From: Tannerellaceae bacterium
Lineage (GTDB): Bacteria > Bacteroidota > Bacteroidia > Bacteroidales > Tannerellaceae
Direction of reading: 5' to 3'
NCBI GenBank assembly: GCA_031279915.1
Contig: JAITHO010000178.1
Span: forward strand, 1 to 14,073
Length of the DNA: 14,073 bases
The position numbers and the translations under genes are program-made. The number at the start of each line of letters is the position of its first letter. The stretch's first letter is position 1. Below the pieces are notes generated by a model. The model had not been told where the DNA came from. It saw only the letters and a program-made list of their open reading frames with translations, and did no database searches. Shown piece by piece: positions 1-7,646 of the stretch.

Positions 1-110
1 AACTTAAATAAGGAATAATAATTAACTGAGTCAACTTTCTAAAGGGATTGGCCGTACAACAGTCAACCAAAATCAGGCAAATACACCAGACGAGACATAG
101 GACGCTTCCG

Positions 111-285
111 CCATGAAAAATTTGGGCTATCCGAACGTTCGGAAAGGCCGTCCATGAAAAATTTGGGTTATCCTAATGTTAGGAAAGGCCGTCCGTGAAA
201 AATTTGGGCTATCCGAACGTTCGGAAAGGCCGTCCATGAAAAATTTGGGCTATCCGAACGTTCGGAAAAGTCGTCCGTGAAAAAA
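111..285. repeat. 41-bp tandem palindrome array (array 1)
   Basis: Four full units of exactly 41 bp begin at 111, 152, 193 and 234, and a fifth truncated unit begins at 275. Each unit reads CCRTG, a short A-tract, TTTGGG, the 14-bp palindrome TCCGAACGTTCGGA, then AAAGGCCGT. Unit 2 carries TCCTAATGTTAGGA instead: a G-to-T change in one arm is matched by C-to-A in the other, so self-complementarity is kept. The fourth unit is degenerate after the palindrome. Forty-one bp is close to four helical turns, so all palindromes and A-tracts would lie on one face of the DNA. There is no gene in 1-629. Positions 1-110 show nothing recognisable. Minus-strand open frames through the array are judged spurious. 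The function is unknown. A phased protein-binding array or a transcribed hairpin series are both possible. Confidence 0.9.
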
Positions 286-325
286 TCACTGCGCTGTATT
301 ATATAATGTATATGGGGGCATTGTA

Positions 326-606
326 GGGGTCGAATATTTTCGACCCCAATCCCGTCAAAGGCCTCTTTGGGCAAGCGTAAATGTGTCAAAAGGTCATTCC
401 CGCTCGAAAAACAAGTCATTCCCGCGAAGGCGGGAATCTCCGATCGAAAGACGGATACGATTGTAGTTGTATCATATAAAAACACATACAATCGTCCCAG
501 CAGTCGATCGGAGATTCCCGCCTTCGCGGGAATGACTTGCTTTTTTATCGCCTCCAATTCGCGGGAATGACCTTTTGACACATTCGACCCCAATCCCGTC
601 AAAGGC
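326..606. repeat. Mosaic nested inverted-repeat element A (dRS3-like, MITE-like)
   Basis: Several repeat layers are visible. A hairpin at 326-347 has arms GGGGTCGAA and TTCGACCCC with a 4-nt loop. A 24-bp direct repeat at 339-362 and 583-606 (from TTCGACCCC to CAAAGGC) brackets the rest. A 22-bp outer inverted repeat lies at 382-403 and 561-582. A perfect 36-bp inverted repeat lies at 412-447 and 504-539, and each arm contains ATTCCCGCGAAGGCGGGAAT or its complement (418-437, 514-533). The innermost inverted repeat is ACGATTGTA at 457-465 with its complement at 487-495. The ATTCCC(N8)GGGAAT core has the form of the dRS3 repeat known from Neisseria; shared form does not prove shared origin. No transposase is encoded, so if mobile it would be non-autonomous. 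An inverted, rearranged relative lies at 12879-13163. Confidence 0.85.
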
Positions 607-629
607 GCCTTTTGGCACATTCATCCCCC

Positions 630-1175
630 CTACAAATCATAAGTCGACAGGCAACGACGGATGGCTGCAAGGGCCGCAGAGATATGCTTCTCCACAGCCT
701 TAACGCTGATGCCCAGCCGGCGGGCCGTATCCTGGTTGCTCAACTGCTCGGAACGGCTCAGGCGGAAAACTGCTTGCCGGCGGGCAGGGAAAGAGGCTAT
801 CAGACGCTCCACCCTGTCCGACATCTCCTTCAGCAAAAGCTCATCGTAAGGACTATCGCCCGCAGCCGCAAGATCAATCAGCTCGCCGACGGCATCCTGG
901 CCGCTCACCTTTTGCATGACAGCAAGGGAGGCCAGATAGTCAAGGCATTTATGATGCGTGGCGCGCATAAGATAAGGACGGATGGGAGCGCTGAAATCTA
1001 TCAACTCGCGCCTGAGCCATACCGACATGAAAACTTCCTGCACAATATCCTCGGCAGCATGACGGCTGGCCACTAAGCGACGCGCATACCTCAACAGATC
1101 CGCATAGTGAGCCCGAAACAGCTTCCCGAAGATAATCCTGCCGGCGCCCTCATCCTCCTTGCCATGCTTTTTCAT
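630..1175 (-). CDS. ECF-family RNA polymerase sigma factor (PUL regulator)
   Basis: A 181-residue ECF sigma factor of the Bacteroidetes type. Region 2 spans about residues 16-82 and includes the core-binding motif AEDIVQEVFMSVW (41-53). Region 4 spans about 118-176 with the helix-turn-helix segment SNQDTARRLGISVKAVEKHI (146-165). It would direct RNA polymerase to the promoters of the adjacent SusC/SusD locus once freed from the FecR protein encoded at 1428. The start ATG (1173-1175) is the only reasonable one. The gene is divergent from the anti-sigma gene, with about 250 bp between them, whereas sigma and anti-sigma genes in these loci commonly run in the same direction. Its stop lies 24 bp from repeat element A. 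The family call is firm; the target promoters are inferred from neighbourhood. Confidence 0.93.
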   Translation of the reverse strand: MKKHGKEDEGAGRIIFGKLFRAHYADLLRYARRLVASRHAAEDIVQEVFMSVWLRRELIDFSAPIRPYLMRATHHKCLDYLASLAVMQKVSGQDAVGELIDLAAAGDSPYDELLLKEMSDRVERLIASFPARRQAVFRLSRSEQLSNQDTARRLGISVKAVEKHISAALAAIRRCLSTYDL

Positions 1176-1427
1176 CCGCCGTCCTATACATTATATATAT
1201 ACATCACGCGGCGGGGCCTGTGAGGAATATTAAGTTATGGGGAATGGGAATCTCAAGAATGAGCCGCCTGATTAGTGGGGCCGATAATTTGGTGGGATAT
1301 AAAATAGAAGTATTCATACAGCTAACAAAGTTTTTATATTGGCGAAGATAACAAGTTTTAATTTTTTAATTGCGGATTAAAAATCGGAGAGCAGGGTAGG
1401 GCGCAGCAAGTTTTTTCCGTGTTATAT
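1176..1427. other. Divergent intergenic region between sigma and anti-sigma genes
   Basis: This 252-bp non-coding stretch must hold the start signals for the minus-strand sigma gene and the plus-strand FecR gene. It is AT-rich near both genes, with TATA-like runs at 1184-1201 and 1330-1380. I see no clean match to the Bacteroidetes housekeeping promoter (TTTG, 19-21 nt, TAnnTTTG) in either direction, which would fit control by the ECF sigma factor itself. That is inference only. Confidence 0.35.
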
Positions 1428-2477
1428 ATGATGAGAAATATTATTGAAAAATATTTGAATGGCGAGGCTTCAGCCGAAGAGAAGCAGGAGCTGCTGAAAT
1501 TGCTTGGCGAGAGCCCCGAAGCGCGCTCAATATTCCTCGATCTGCGAGCGGAGCGCCTCGAACATAATTCTGCCCTTAACGCTGAGGAGGTGGAGGCGGC
1601 TTTAGAGAGATTTGACCGAAGCCTCGACGGGCAGAAGGATAGCAAAAGCGCCCTGCGGCCCTTGCTGAGGATGGCCATGCAAGTCGCGGCAGCCCTGGCT
1701 CTGCTTCTCCTTACAGCTTTGGGAGGATATTATCTGGGAAAAAATACAAGGCCGAGCGAGAGCCCTACCCCTCCTTTGATTATGCACTGCTTTGCCATGG
1801 GCAGCGAAAGCAAGGGATCGATAACGCTGCCCGACGGAACGGTGGCCTGGCTCAATGCCGACAGCAGGCTGACCTATCCGGAGGAATTTGAGGCCGACAA
1901 CAGGATCGTGAAGCTCGAAGGCGAAGGATACTTCGACGTGCAGCCCGACCAGGCTCGGCCATTCGTGGTGGAAACGGGCGGAATGAGAGTGAAGGCGCTC
2001 GGAACGGCTTTCGATCTGCGAAACTACGCCGGCAGCGAGAACCTCTCGCTCGTATTGCTGAACGGAAGCGTCGAAGCTCTTTTTGACGGCCATGATAAGG
2101 CCGTTCGATTGCGTCCCAATCAGTCGCTTGTTTACAATAAGCGATACGCAAAGTATGAGGTAGCATCGGTTAATGCTGCCGACTATGTTATATGGATACA
2201 AAACAAGCTGCTGCTTGACGACGAGAAGCTGTCGGTTATCCTCTACAAAATGGAACGATGGTATGGCATCGACATAGATGCAGCCGCCGATGTTCCTAAA
2301 AACATGCGCCTGTCGCTAACGATCAGAAAAGAATCGAAGGAAGATATTTTCAGAATCCTGGAGATGATTGCCCCCGTATCGTTTAGCGGCGAAGGAGATA
2401 GTATCCGCGTGAAAGGCCGCCGGGGAAAACAAGGATCATTAATAAAAAAAATGTATGAATATGAAATGAACGAATAA
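1428..2477 (+). CDS. FecR-family anti-sigma factor (inner membrane)
   Basis: A FecR-type transmembrane anti-sigma factor of about 349 residues, numbered from the ATG at 1428. ATG 1431 or an in-frame GTG at 1419 are alternatives. The cytoplasmic N-terminal domain (about 1-80), with IIEKYLNGEASAEEKQELL, would hold the sigma factor. One membrane helix spans about 84-104. The periplasmic FecR domain (about 125-217) includes ITLPDGTVAWLNADSRLTYP, LEGEGYFDV, PFVVET and VKALGTAFDLRNY. The C-terminal part (about 265-328, LSVILYKMERWYGIDID and following) fits the DUF4974 domain that usually follows FecR in Bacteroidetes. It relays the signal from the STN domain of the SusC protein encoded at 2624 to the sigma factor encoded at 630. 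Length and domain order are normal for the family. Confidence 0.92.
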   Translation: MMRNIIEKYLNGEASAEEKQELLKLLGESPEARSIFLDLRAERLEHNSALNAEEVEAALERFDRSLDGQKDSKSALRPLLRMAMQVAAALALLLLTALGGYYLGKNTRPSESPTPPLIMHCFAMGSESKGSITLPDGTVAWLNADSRLTYPEEFEADNRIVKLEGEGYFDVQPDQARPFVVETGGMRVKALGTAFDLRNYAGSENLSLVLLNGSVEALFDGHDKAVRLRPNQSLVYNKRYAKYEVASVNAADYVIWIQNKLLLDDEKLSVILYKMERWYGIDIDAAADVPKNMRLSLTIRKESKEDIFRILEMIAPVSFSGEGDSIRVKGRRGKQGSLIKKMYEYEMNE

Positions 2478-2517
2478 ACGAAGAAACAAAGGCTATATGT
2501 TGGCCAAACAAAAGAAA

Positions 2518-2546
2518 GGGCAGACGCTCCGTTATAACGCCTGCCC
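2518..2546 (+). promoter_or_regulatory. Hairpin with internal palindrome upstream of susC-like gene
   Basis: Arms GGGCAG (2518-2523) and CTGCCC (2541-2546) enclose the 10-bp palindrome CGTTATAACG (2530-2539). The structure lies in the 146-bp gap between the FecR stop and the SusC start. It could be an operator, a leader structure, or a partial terminator that lowers read-through. There is no T-tract directly after it, so a classical intrinsic terminator is unlikely. Function is not established. Confidence 0.35.
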
Positions 2547-2623
2547 CAAAGTTCAAATCCTGCTCGCAGACAAATACCGAAAGAGGCCGGCGAGCATCTG
2601 TTAAACTTATAATATACAAATTT

Positions 2624-5600
2624 ATGGAAAAAAGAATTGTCTCAAAACCGAGGATTCCTCGGCTCGCTACATTACTGATCTTTACATTATGCTTGCTGAT
2701 GCAACAAATTCCCGCCGTGGAAGCGCTTGACCAGGAAGCTCGATTTAGCTTGTCGCTCTCGGGCGTGACCCTCAAAGAAGCGATGAAAGCCGTTGAAGAG
2801 CGTACGCCATACGTGTTCTTCTACAATAATTCCGAACTTGATCTCAACCGCAAGGTGAGCATTGAAGTAAGCAATGCCGGCATCAAGGAAGCGCTCGCGC
2901 AAATCCTTCCCAACCAGCCATACCGCATTGAGAACTATAAGATAATACTGCTCGCGCAAGACGTTCGGCCCGCAAAGGCCAAGCTTATATCGGGCACCGT
3001 TACCGACACCGGCGGCCAACCCATCATTGGAGCCAACATCATGATAAAAGGTAGCGCTCAAGGCGCCATAAGCGATCTCGACGGACGCTTCTCGCTGGCA
3101 GTCGGCGATCTGCCCGTCACCATAGTTATATCCTACATCGGCTACGTCCCCCAGGAAATAAACGTACGGGAGAGCAATCCGCTGAACGTGCAGCTCAAGG
3201 AGGATAATCTGGCGCTGGAGGAGGTGGTGGTCGTTGGATATGGGACGCAGAAGAAGCTGAACGTTGTAGGCTCGATAGCGCAGATTTCGTCGGACAGGCT
3301 GGAGAACCGTCCGGTGGGATTGCTGTCGAATGCATTGGCCGGCGAGATGCCCGGCGTTACGGTTATTCAGCGATCGGGCAAGCCCGGCGAGTCGGGCGGA
3401 GTGATACGGGTGCGCGGCGTAGGATCCTTCGGTGCGAGCCCCGACGCTCTTATACTTGTCGACGGTATTCCGGGAACCCTGAACGATATTAATATTGATG
3501 ATATAGAAACGATCTCTGTGCTGAAGGATGCTTCCACGGCTGCAATTTACGGAGCAAGGGCTGCCAACGGCGTCGTGCTTGTTACTACCAAGAAGGGAAA
3601 GGATGGCGCTATCAAGATTAATTACAATGGCTATCTCGGATGGCAAGAGGCGACGGAACTTCCGGAGCTGGTTTCGTCATGGGACTATGCCGCGATGTAC
3701 AACGAGGCCGTCGGACGAGAAGTATATACCGCCGCCGATATAGAGAAATACAAAAGCGGAGCCGACCCTGATAATTATCCCAACACTAACTTCCTCGACG
3801 AAACTTTCACGCGAAACGGAATGCAGACGGGGCACGATTTGAGCCTCACCGGAGGAACAAGCTCCAACAGGTATTTCGTTTCCTTCGGCTATCTCAATCA
3901 GAACGGTATAATTGAGAAAAACTACTACCGGCGATACAACGGACGCCTCAACCTCATCAGCGACCTCACCAAGAACCTTACGCTGACCGTTCGCCTATCA
4001 GCCTCCGCTGAAGAACGCGACGAGCCGCAAACAACGGCCAATAAGGATCAGGCTACCGTTGAAGGAATAATCAACTTTGCCGTGCGATACCCCGCCATCT
4101 ATGTCGGGCAATACACCAATGGCGATTACGGAGCAGGGCCGGAGAACGGCGGAACTCCAGTGTCGTGGCTGGCAAGCAAGTCATATCGCCGCCGGCCGAA
4201 CAATCGCTTTAACACTAATGCGCGGCTGGACTGGAAGGTTGCCGACGGGCTTACGCTGTCGGGGATAGTTGGATATAACTACACGATTTCCGAAGTATTC
4301 TCTTATCGCGCATCACAGCAGTTGAATCCGAATCTTTACCTCTCGGCTTCAACGCTTGATCAGGAGCGCAACAAAACGATCTATAAAACAGCGCAAGCTT
4401 CGGCCGAGTATACGAAAATGCTGGGCAAGCACGATTTCAATCTGCTGCTGGGATATGCCTTCGAGGCTCAGGATGATGATTCATTCAACGGCTATCGCCA
4501 GGATTTCCCCAGCAATGATTACACCGTGATGGACATGGGCAGCTCCGATAACCAGAAGTCCGGCGGATACACCGCAGGCTGGGCTATACAATCGGCCTTC
4601 GGACGCTTCAAGTATAATTTCGAGCAGAAGTATCTGTTCGAGGCTACGGTGCGCTTCGACGGATCATCGCGCTTCCCCAAGGATAAGAAGTTCGGAACCT
4701 TCCCTTCTCTGGCTGTGGGATGGAGAGTATCCGAAGAGGCTTTCTTCGAGCCGCTGCGAGGAGCGCTCCCGAATCTGAAGCTGAAATCCTCCTGGGGAAT
4801 CCTGGGAAATCAAAACATCTCGAACTATCCATACCAGTCGACGCTTACCTCAGGAATGAACTATTCCTTCGGCGGAGGATTCCAAACCGGAGCCGGACTA
4901 ACGGTGCTCCGTGATCCGCTGCTACACTGGGAATCTACCCGCACTACCGACGTGGGCCTGGAGGCAGGACTGTTCGACGGACTGATTAACCTTAATGTAT
5001 CCTACTTCTATCGGCATACATACGATATACTCTATAAGCCTACCTCCAGCATGTCGACGGTCTTAGGCTTGGAACTTTCGGAAATAAATACCGGAAAGAT
5101 GAACAACGAAGGATTTGAGTTCGATCTTACGCATCAAAAGCGCTTCGGCGACTTCAACTATAAGCTCTCCGGCAACTTCAGCATAATCAATAACTCGGTG
5201 GCCGATCTGGGAATAGGCAATGTTGAGCAGCCGAACGGGATGATTGGTAACGGCTCCGATCTTTTCCTGGGCTATCCTATGGAAATGTACTACGGATACC
5301 TGGCCGACGGAGTATTTCTCGACGAAGCCGACATCGCCGCCTGGCCTAACCAAACAAAGGTTACAACGAACCCGCAAGCCGGCGACATCCGCTACAAAGA
5401 CATCAGCGGCCCCGAAGGAAAGCCCGACGGAGTTGTCGATCCAACATACGACCGAACCTACATCGGTAGCCGTATCCCCAAGTACACCTGGGCAGCAACT
5501 TTTGAGGCTGGATACAGAGGCATAGACGCCAAGATATTTTTCCAGGGAGTGGCCAACGTCAAGGGTTATCTGACCGGATATCCGGGATATGCCTTCTGGA

Positions 5601-5962
5601 ATCTGGGTACGGTGCAGAAATGGCAGATGGACGGACGATATAATCCGGAAAATCCTCAGAGATACGTGGACTATCCGCGCCTCGAAACGCTATCGAATGC
5701 AACATCGGGCAACTATGCGCAATCCGACTTCTGGGTTATAAGCGCGGCCTACGCCCGAATCAAGAACGTGCAGCTCGGATATTCGTTGCCCAAAGCCCTG
5801 CTCGGCAAGCTCCATCTCGACAGAGTCAGAGTATACGTCAGTGCAGACAATCTGCATACGTTCAAGAAATACCGTAAGGGATGGGATCCGGAAATTAATA
5901 CCAACGGACAGTTCTATCCCATACTTGCCACCTATACCATGGGTATTAATATTAACTTCTAA
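2624..5962 (+). CDS. SusC/RagA-family TonB-dependent outer membrane transporter with STN signalling domain
   Basis: A 1112-residue outer membrane transporter that imports glycan fragments using TonB energy. Residues 1-35 are a signal peptide (KRIVSKPRIPR, then a hydrophobic stretch). An STN domain covers about 38-110 (FSLSLSGVTLKEAMKAVEER to YKIILL) and is the part that contacts FecR. A carboxypeptidase-regulatory-like domain covers about 121-193 (ISGTVTDTGGQPIIGANI). The SusC signature EEVVVVGYGTQKK is at 199-211, followed by the plug domain (VRGVGSFG, ALILVDGIPG, ISVLKDASTAAIYGARAANG) and a beta barrel ending in hydrophobic MGININF. The STN domain marks it as a transducing transporter, which fits the neighbouring sigma/FecR pair. 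The SusD partner starts 12 bp downstream. The substrate cannot be read from sequence; the sulfatases point to a sulfated glycan. Confidence 0.96.
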   Translation: MEKRIVSKPRIPRLATLLIFTLCLLMQQIPAVEALDQEARFSLSLSGVTLKEAMKAVEERTPYVFFYNNSELDLNRKVSIEVSNAGIKEALAQILPNQPYRIENYKIILLAQDVRPAKAKLISGTVTDTGGQPIIGANIMIKGSAQGAISDLDGRFSLAVGDLPVTIVISYIGYVPQEINVRESNPLNVQLKEDNLALEEVVVVGYGTQKKLNVVGSIAQISSDRLENRPVGLLSNALAGEMPGVTVIQRSGKPGESGGVIRVRGVGSFGASPDALILVDGIPGTLNDINIDDIETISVLKDASTAAIYGARAANGVVLVTTKKGKDGAIKINYNGYLGWQEATELPELVSSWDYAAMYNEAVGREVYTAADIEKYKSGADPDNYPNTNFLDETFTRNGMQTGHDLSLTGGTSSNRYFVSFGYLNQNGIIEKNYYRRYNGRLNLISDLTKNLTLTVRLSASAEERDEPQTTANKDQATVEGIINFAVRYPAIYVGQYTNGDYGAGPENGGTPVSWLASKSYRRRPNNRFNTNARLDWKVADGLTLSGIVGYNYTISEVFSYRASQQLNPNLYLSASTLDQERNKTIYKTAQASAEYTKMLGKHDFNLLLGYAFEAQDDDSFNGYRQDFPSNDYTVMDMGSSDNQKSGGYTAGWAIQSAFGRFKYNFEQKYLFEATVRFDGSSRFPKDKKFGTFPSLAVGWRVSEEAFFEPLRGALPNLKLKSSWGILGNQNISNYPYQSTLTSGMNYSFGGGFQTGAGLTVLRDPLLHWESTRTTDVGLEAGLFDGLINLNVSYFYRHTYDILYKPTSSMSTVLGLELSEINTGKMNNEGFEFDLTHQKRFGDFNYKLSGNFSIINNSVADLGIGNVEQPNGMIGNGSDLFLGYPMEMYYGYLADGVFLDEADIAAWPNQTKVTTNPQAGDIRYKDISGPEGKPDGVVDPTYDRTYIGSRIPKYTWAATFEAGYRGIDAKIFFQGVANVKGYLTGYPGYAFWNLGTVQKWQMDGRYNPENPQRYVDYPRLETLSNATSGNYAQSDFWVISAAYARIKNVQLGYSLPKALLGKLHLDRVRVYVSADNLHTFKKYRKGWDPEINTNGQFYPILATYTMGININF

Positions 5963-5973
5963 CAGTGGCCCTC

Positions 5974-7632
5974 ATGAAAACAATAAAGCAATACAAAAAT
6001 TTCCTTGCCGTAGCTTTACTGCTCTTTGCACTGCTAATCTCCGCTGCCTGCTCCGACGACCTGGAGAAATCTCCAAGCAATAGCTATGACAGCGCAACCT
6101 TCTGGTCGAACGAAACAAATGCACTGATAGGCCTGACGGCTGTTTACAGAGGCAACCTCACCTACGCCCAGAAAAACGATCTCGGCGACTGGTGGTCGTA
6201 TGCCGGCATCTCACTGCTGGACTTGGCTTCCGATAACTCTTACGACCGGCGGGGAGACAACTCTACAATCAACCGGCTAACCAACGGTACGTTGCTGCCT
6301 AACAACTCCGTTATCGACTCCCTCTGGAAAGGATCCTACAAGAAGGTCACCCTGGCTAATGATTTCCTTGCGCACATTGACGGCGTGCCGATGAACGAGA
6401 TCCAGAAAGCCCGCTTTAAGGCTGAAGCTCGCTTCCTGCGGGCAAGCCAATACTTCTACCTCTCGCAGCACTTCGGAGCCGTGCCTTTAGTAGAGAAGGT
6501 TCTGACTGCCGAGGAAGCTAACACTGTCGGGAAACAATCTAAGGCCGAGATAGAGGCTTTCGTTGCCAAAGAATTTGAAGCATCCATCCCCGATCTGCCC
6601 CGATTTAAGGATATACCGGCCGCCGAAACCGGAAGGCTGTCGAAGCAGGCCGCCCTTGCCTTCCTCGGACGATTGCAGCTTGCGCAAAAGAAATTCAAGG
6701 AAGCCGCCGCTACCTACAAACAAATCATAGACCTTGGCGACAACATAATCGACCCCGATTATGCCGGACTCTTCAACACAAGCAACGAAAACAGCGCGGA
6801 GAACATCTTCAGCATGCAGTTCATTGCATTGAACGCTCCCAACTTCCTGCCGCAGCACGCCTATCCTGCCATAGCCGGCGGATGGCACTTCGTCAACCCT
6901 CTCGAATCTTTGGCAGCCGAATATGATTTCATTGACGGAACGCCTTTTGCTTACGACGATCCCAGGCATAATCTGGCCGATAGATCGGAGAACCGCGATC
7001 CCAGATTCGCATACACTCTGCTCTGGGACGGATGTCGCTTCGGAGCTCAACTATACGACTGCCATCCCGACCATTCGGCCTCGCTCGACCAGCTTACCGT
7101 ATCCAAGCAGGCAACGAGAACAGGATACGGCCTCCGAAAATTCTTCGACGAGAATTTCTCCGGTAAGTTATCAACCGACTATGGCGGCAACATGCCCATC
7201 ATACGATACGCCGAGGTGCTGCTCTCGTACCTGGAGGCTGTTTTGGAAGCAGGCGATCCGATCACGCAATCCTTGCTCGACGAAACTATTAATAAGGTAA
7301 GGGGACGAGCATCGGTAGGCATGCCGCCCATCACCGAAACAAATGCCGACAAGCTCCGCCCCATTCTGCGGAAGGAACGGCGCATTGAGCTCGCTCTGGA
7401 AGGTATACGCCTCTGGGATTTGCTGCGGTGGGGAATTGCGGGCGAGGTTCTGAAAGGTGACTTCTGGGGAGCATCTTTCCCGGATTCGAACGGAAAGCTA
7501 AATTTGCCGAACGGCTATGCCAAAGACGCAAACTCAAGGTGGTGGGTAACGAAAAAGAACTTCCGCACCGGACAAGACGAGCTCTGGCCAATACCGGAAA
7601 GCGAAACCAATATCAATCCGAATCTAAAATAA
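5974..7632 (+). CDS. SusD/RagB-family surface glycan-binding lipoprotein
   Basis: A 552-residue SusD-like lipoprotein that caps the SusC transporter and binds the glycan at the cell surface. I place the start at ATG 5974 (MKTIKQYKNF), which gives a normal signal peptide; an in-frame GTG at 5965 is only nine bases earlier. The lipidated cysteine is probably Cys26 in LLISAACSDDLEK, and the acidic SDD after it resembles the Bacteroidetes surface-export signal. The N-terminal TPR-like part includes FKAEARFLRASQYFYLSQHFGAVPLV. The C-terminal RagB/SusD domain shows RYAEVLLSYLEA, NKVRGRA, LRKERRIELALEGIRLWDLL and RWGIAGEVLKG. It follows the SusC gene closely and precedes the sulfatase by 14 bp, so the three are very likely co-transcribed. 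Confidence 0.95.
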   Translation: MKTIKQYKNFLAVALLLFALLISAACSDDLEKSPSNSYDSATFWSNETNALIGLTAVYRGNLTYAQKNDLGDWWSYAGISLLDLASDNSYDRRGDNSTINRLTNGTLLPNNSVIDSLWKGSYKKVTLANDFLAHIDGVPMNEIQKARFKAEARFLRASQYFYLSQHFGAVPLVEKVLTAEEANTVGKQSKAEIEAFVAKEFEASIPDLPRFKDIPAAETGRLSKQAALAFLGRLQLAQKKFKEAAATYKQIIDLGDNIIDPDYAGLFNTSNENSAENIFSMQFIALNAPNFLPQHAYPAIAGGWHFVNPLESLAAEYDFIDGTPFAYDDPRHNLADRSENRDPRFAYTLLWDGCRFGAQLYDCHPDHSASLDQLTVSKQATRTGYGLRKFFDENFSGKLSTDYGGNMPIIRYAEVLLSYLEAVLEAGDPITQSLLDETINKVRGRASVGMPPITETNADKLRPILRKERRIELALEGIRLWDLLRWGIAGEVLKGDFWGASFPDSNGKLNLPNGYAKDANSRWWVTKKNFRTGQDELWPIPESETNINPNLK

Positions 7633-7646
7633 TTTAATACGAGCTT

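Noticed and set aside
168..620. 150-residue minus-strand open frame over array 1 and element A
   Set aside because: It contains peptides typical of translated dRS3-like repeats (VIPAKAGIS, EIPAFAGMT) and translated array units. There is no domain and no start signal.
612..1076. Plus-strand open frame opposite the ECF sigma factor
   Set aside because: It is antisense to a clear sigma-factor coding region and has no recognisable features.
2687..3646. 319-residue minus-strand open frame within the SusC gene
   Set aside because: The plus strand encodes well-defined STN, regulatory-like and plug domains; the minus frame has no recognisable motif.
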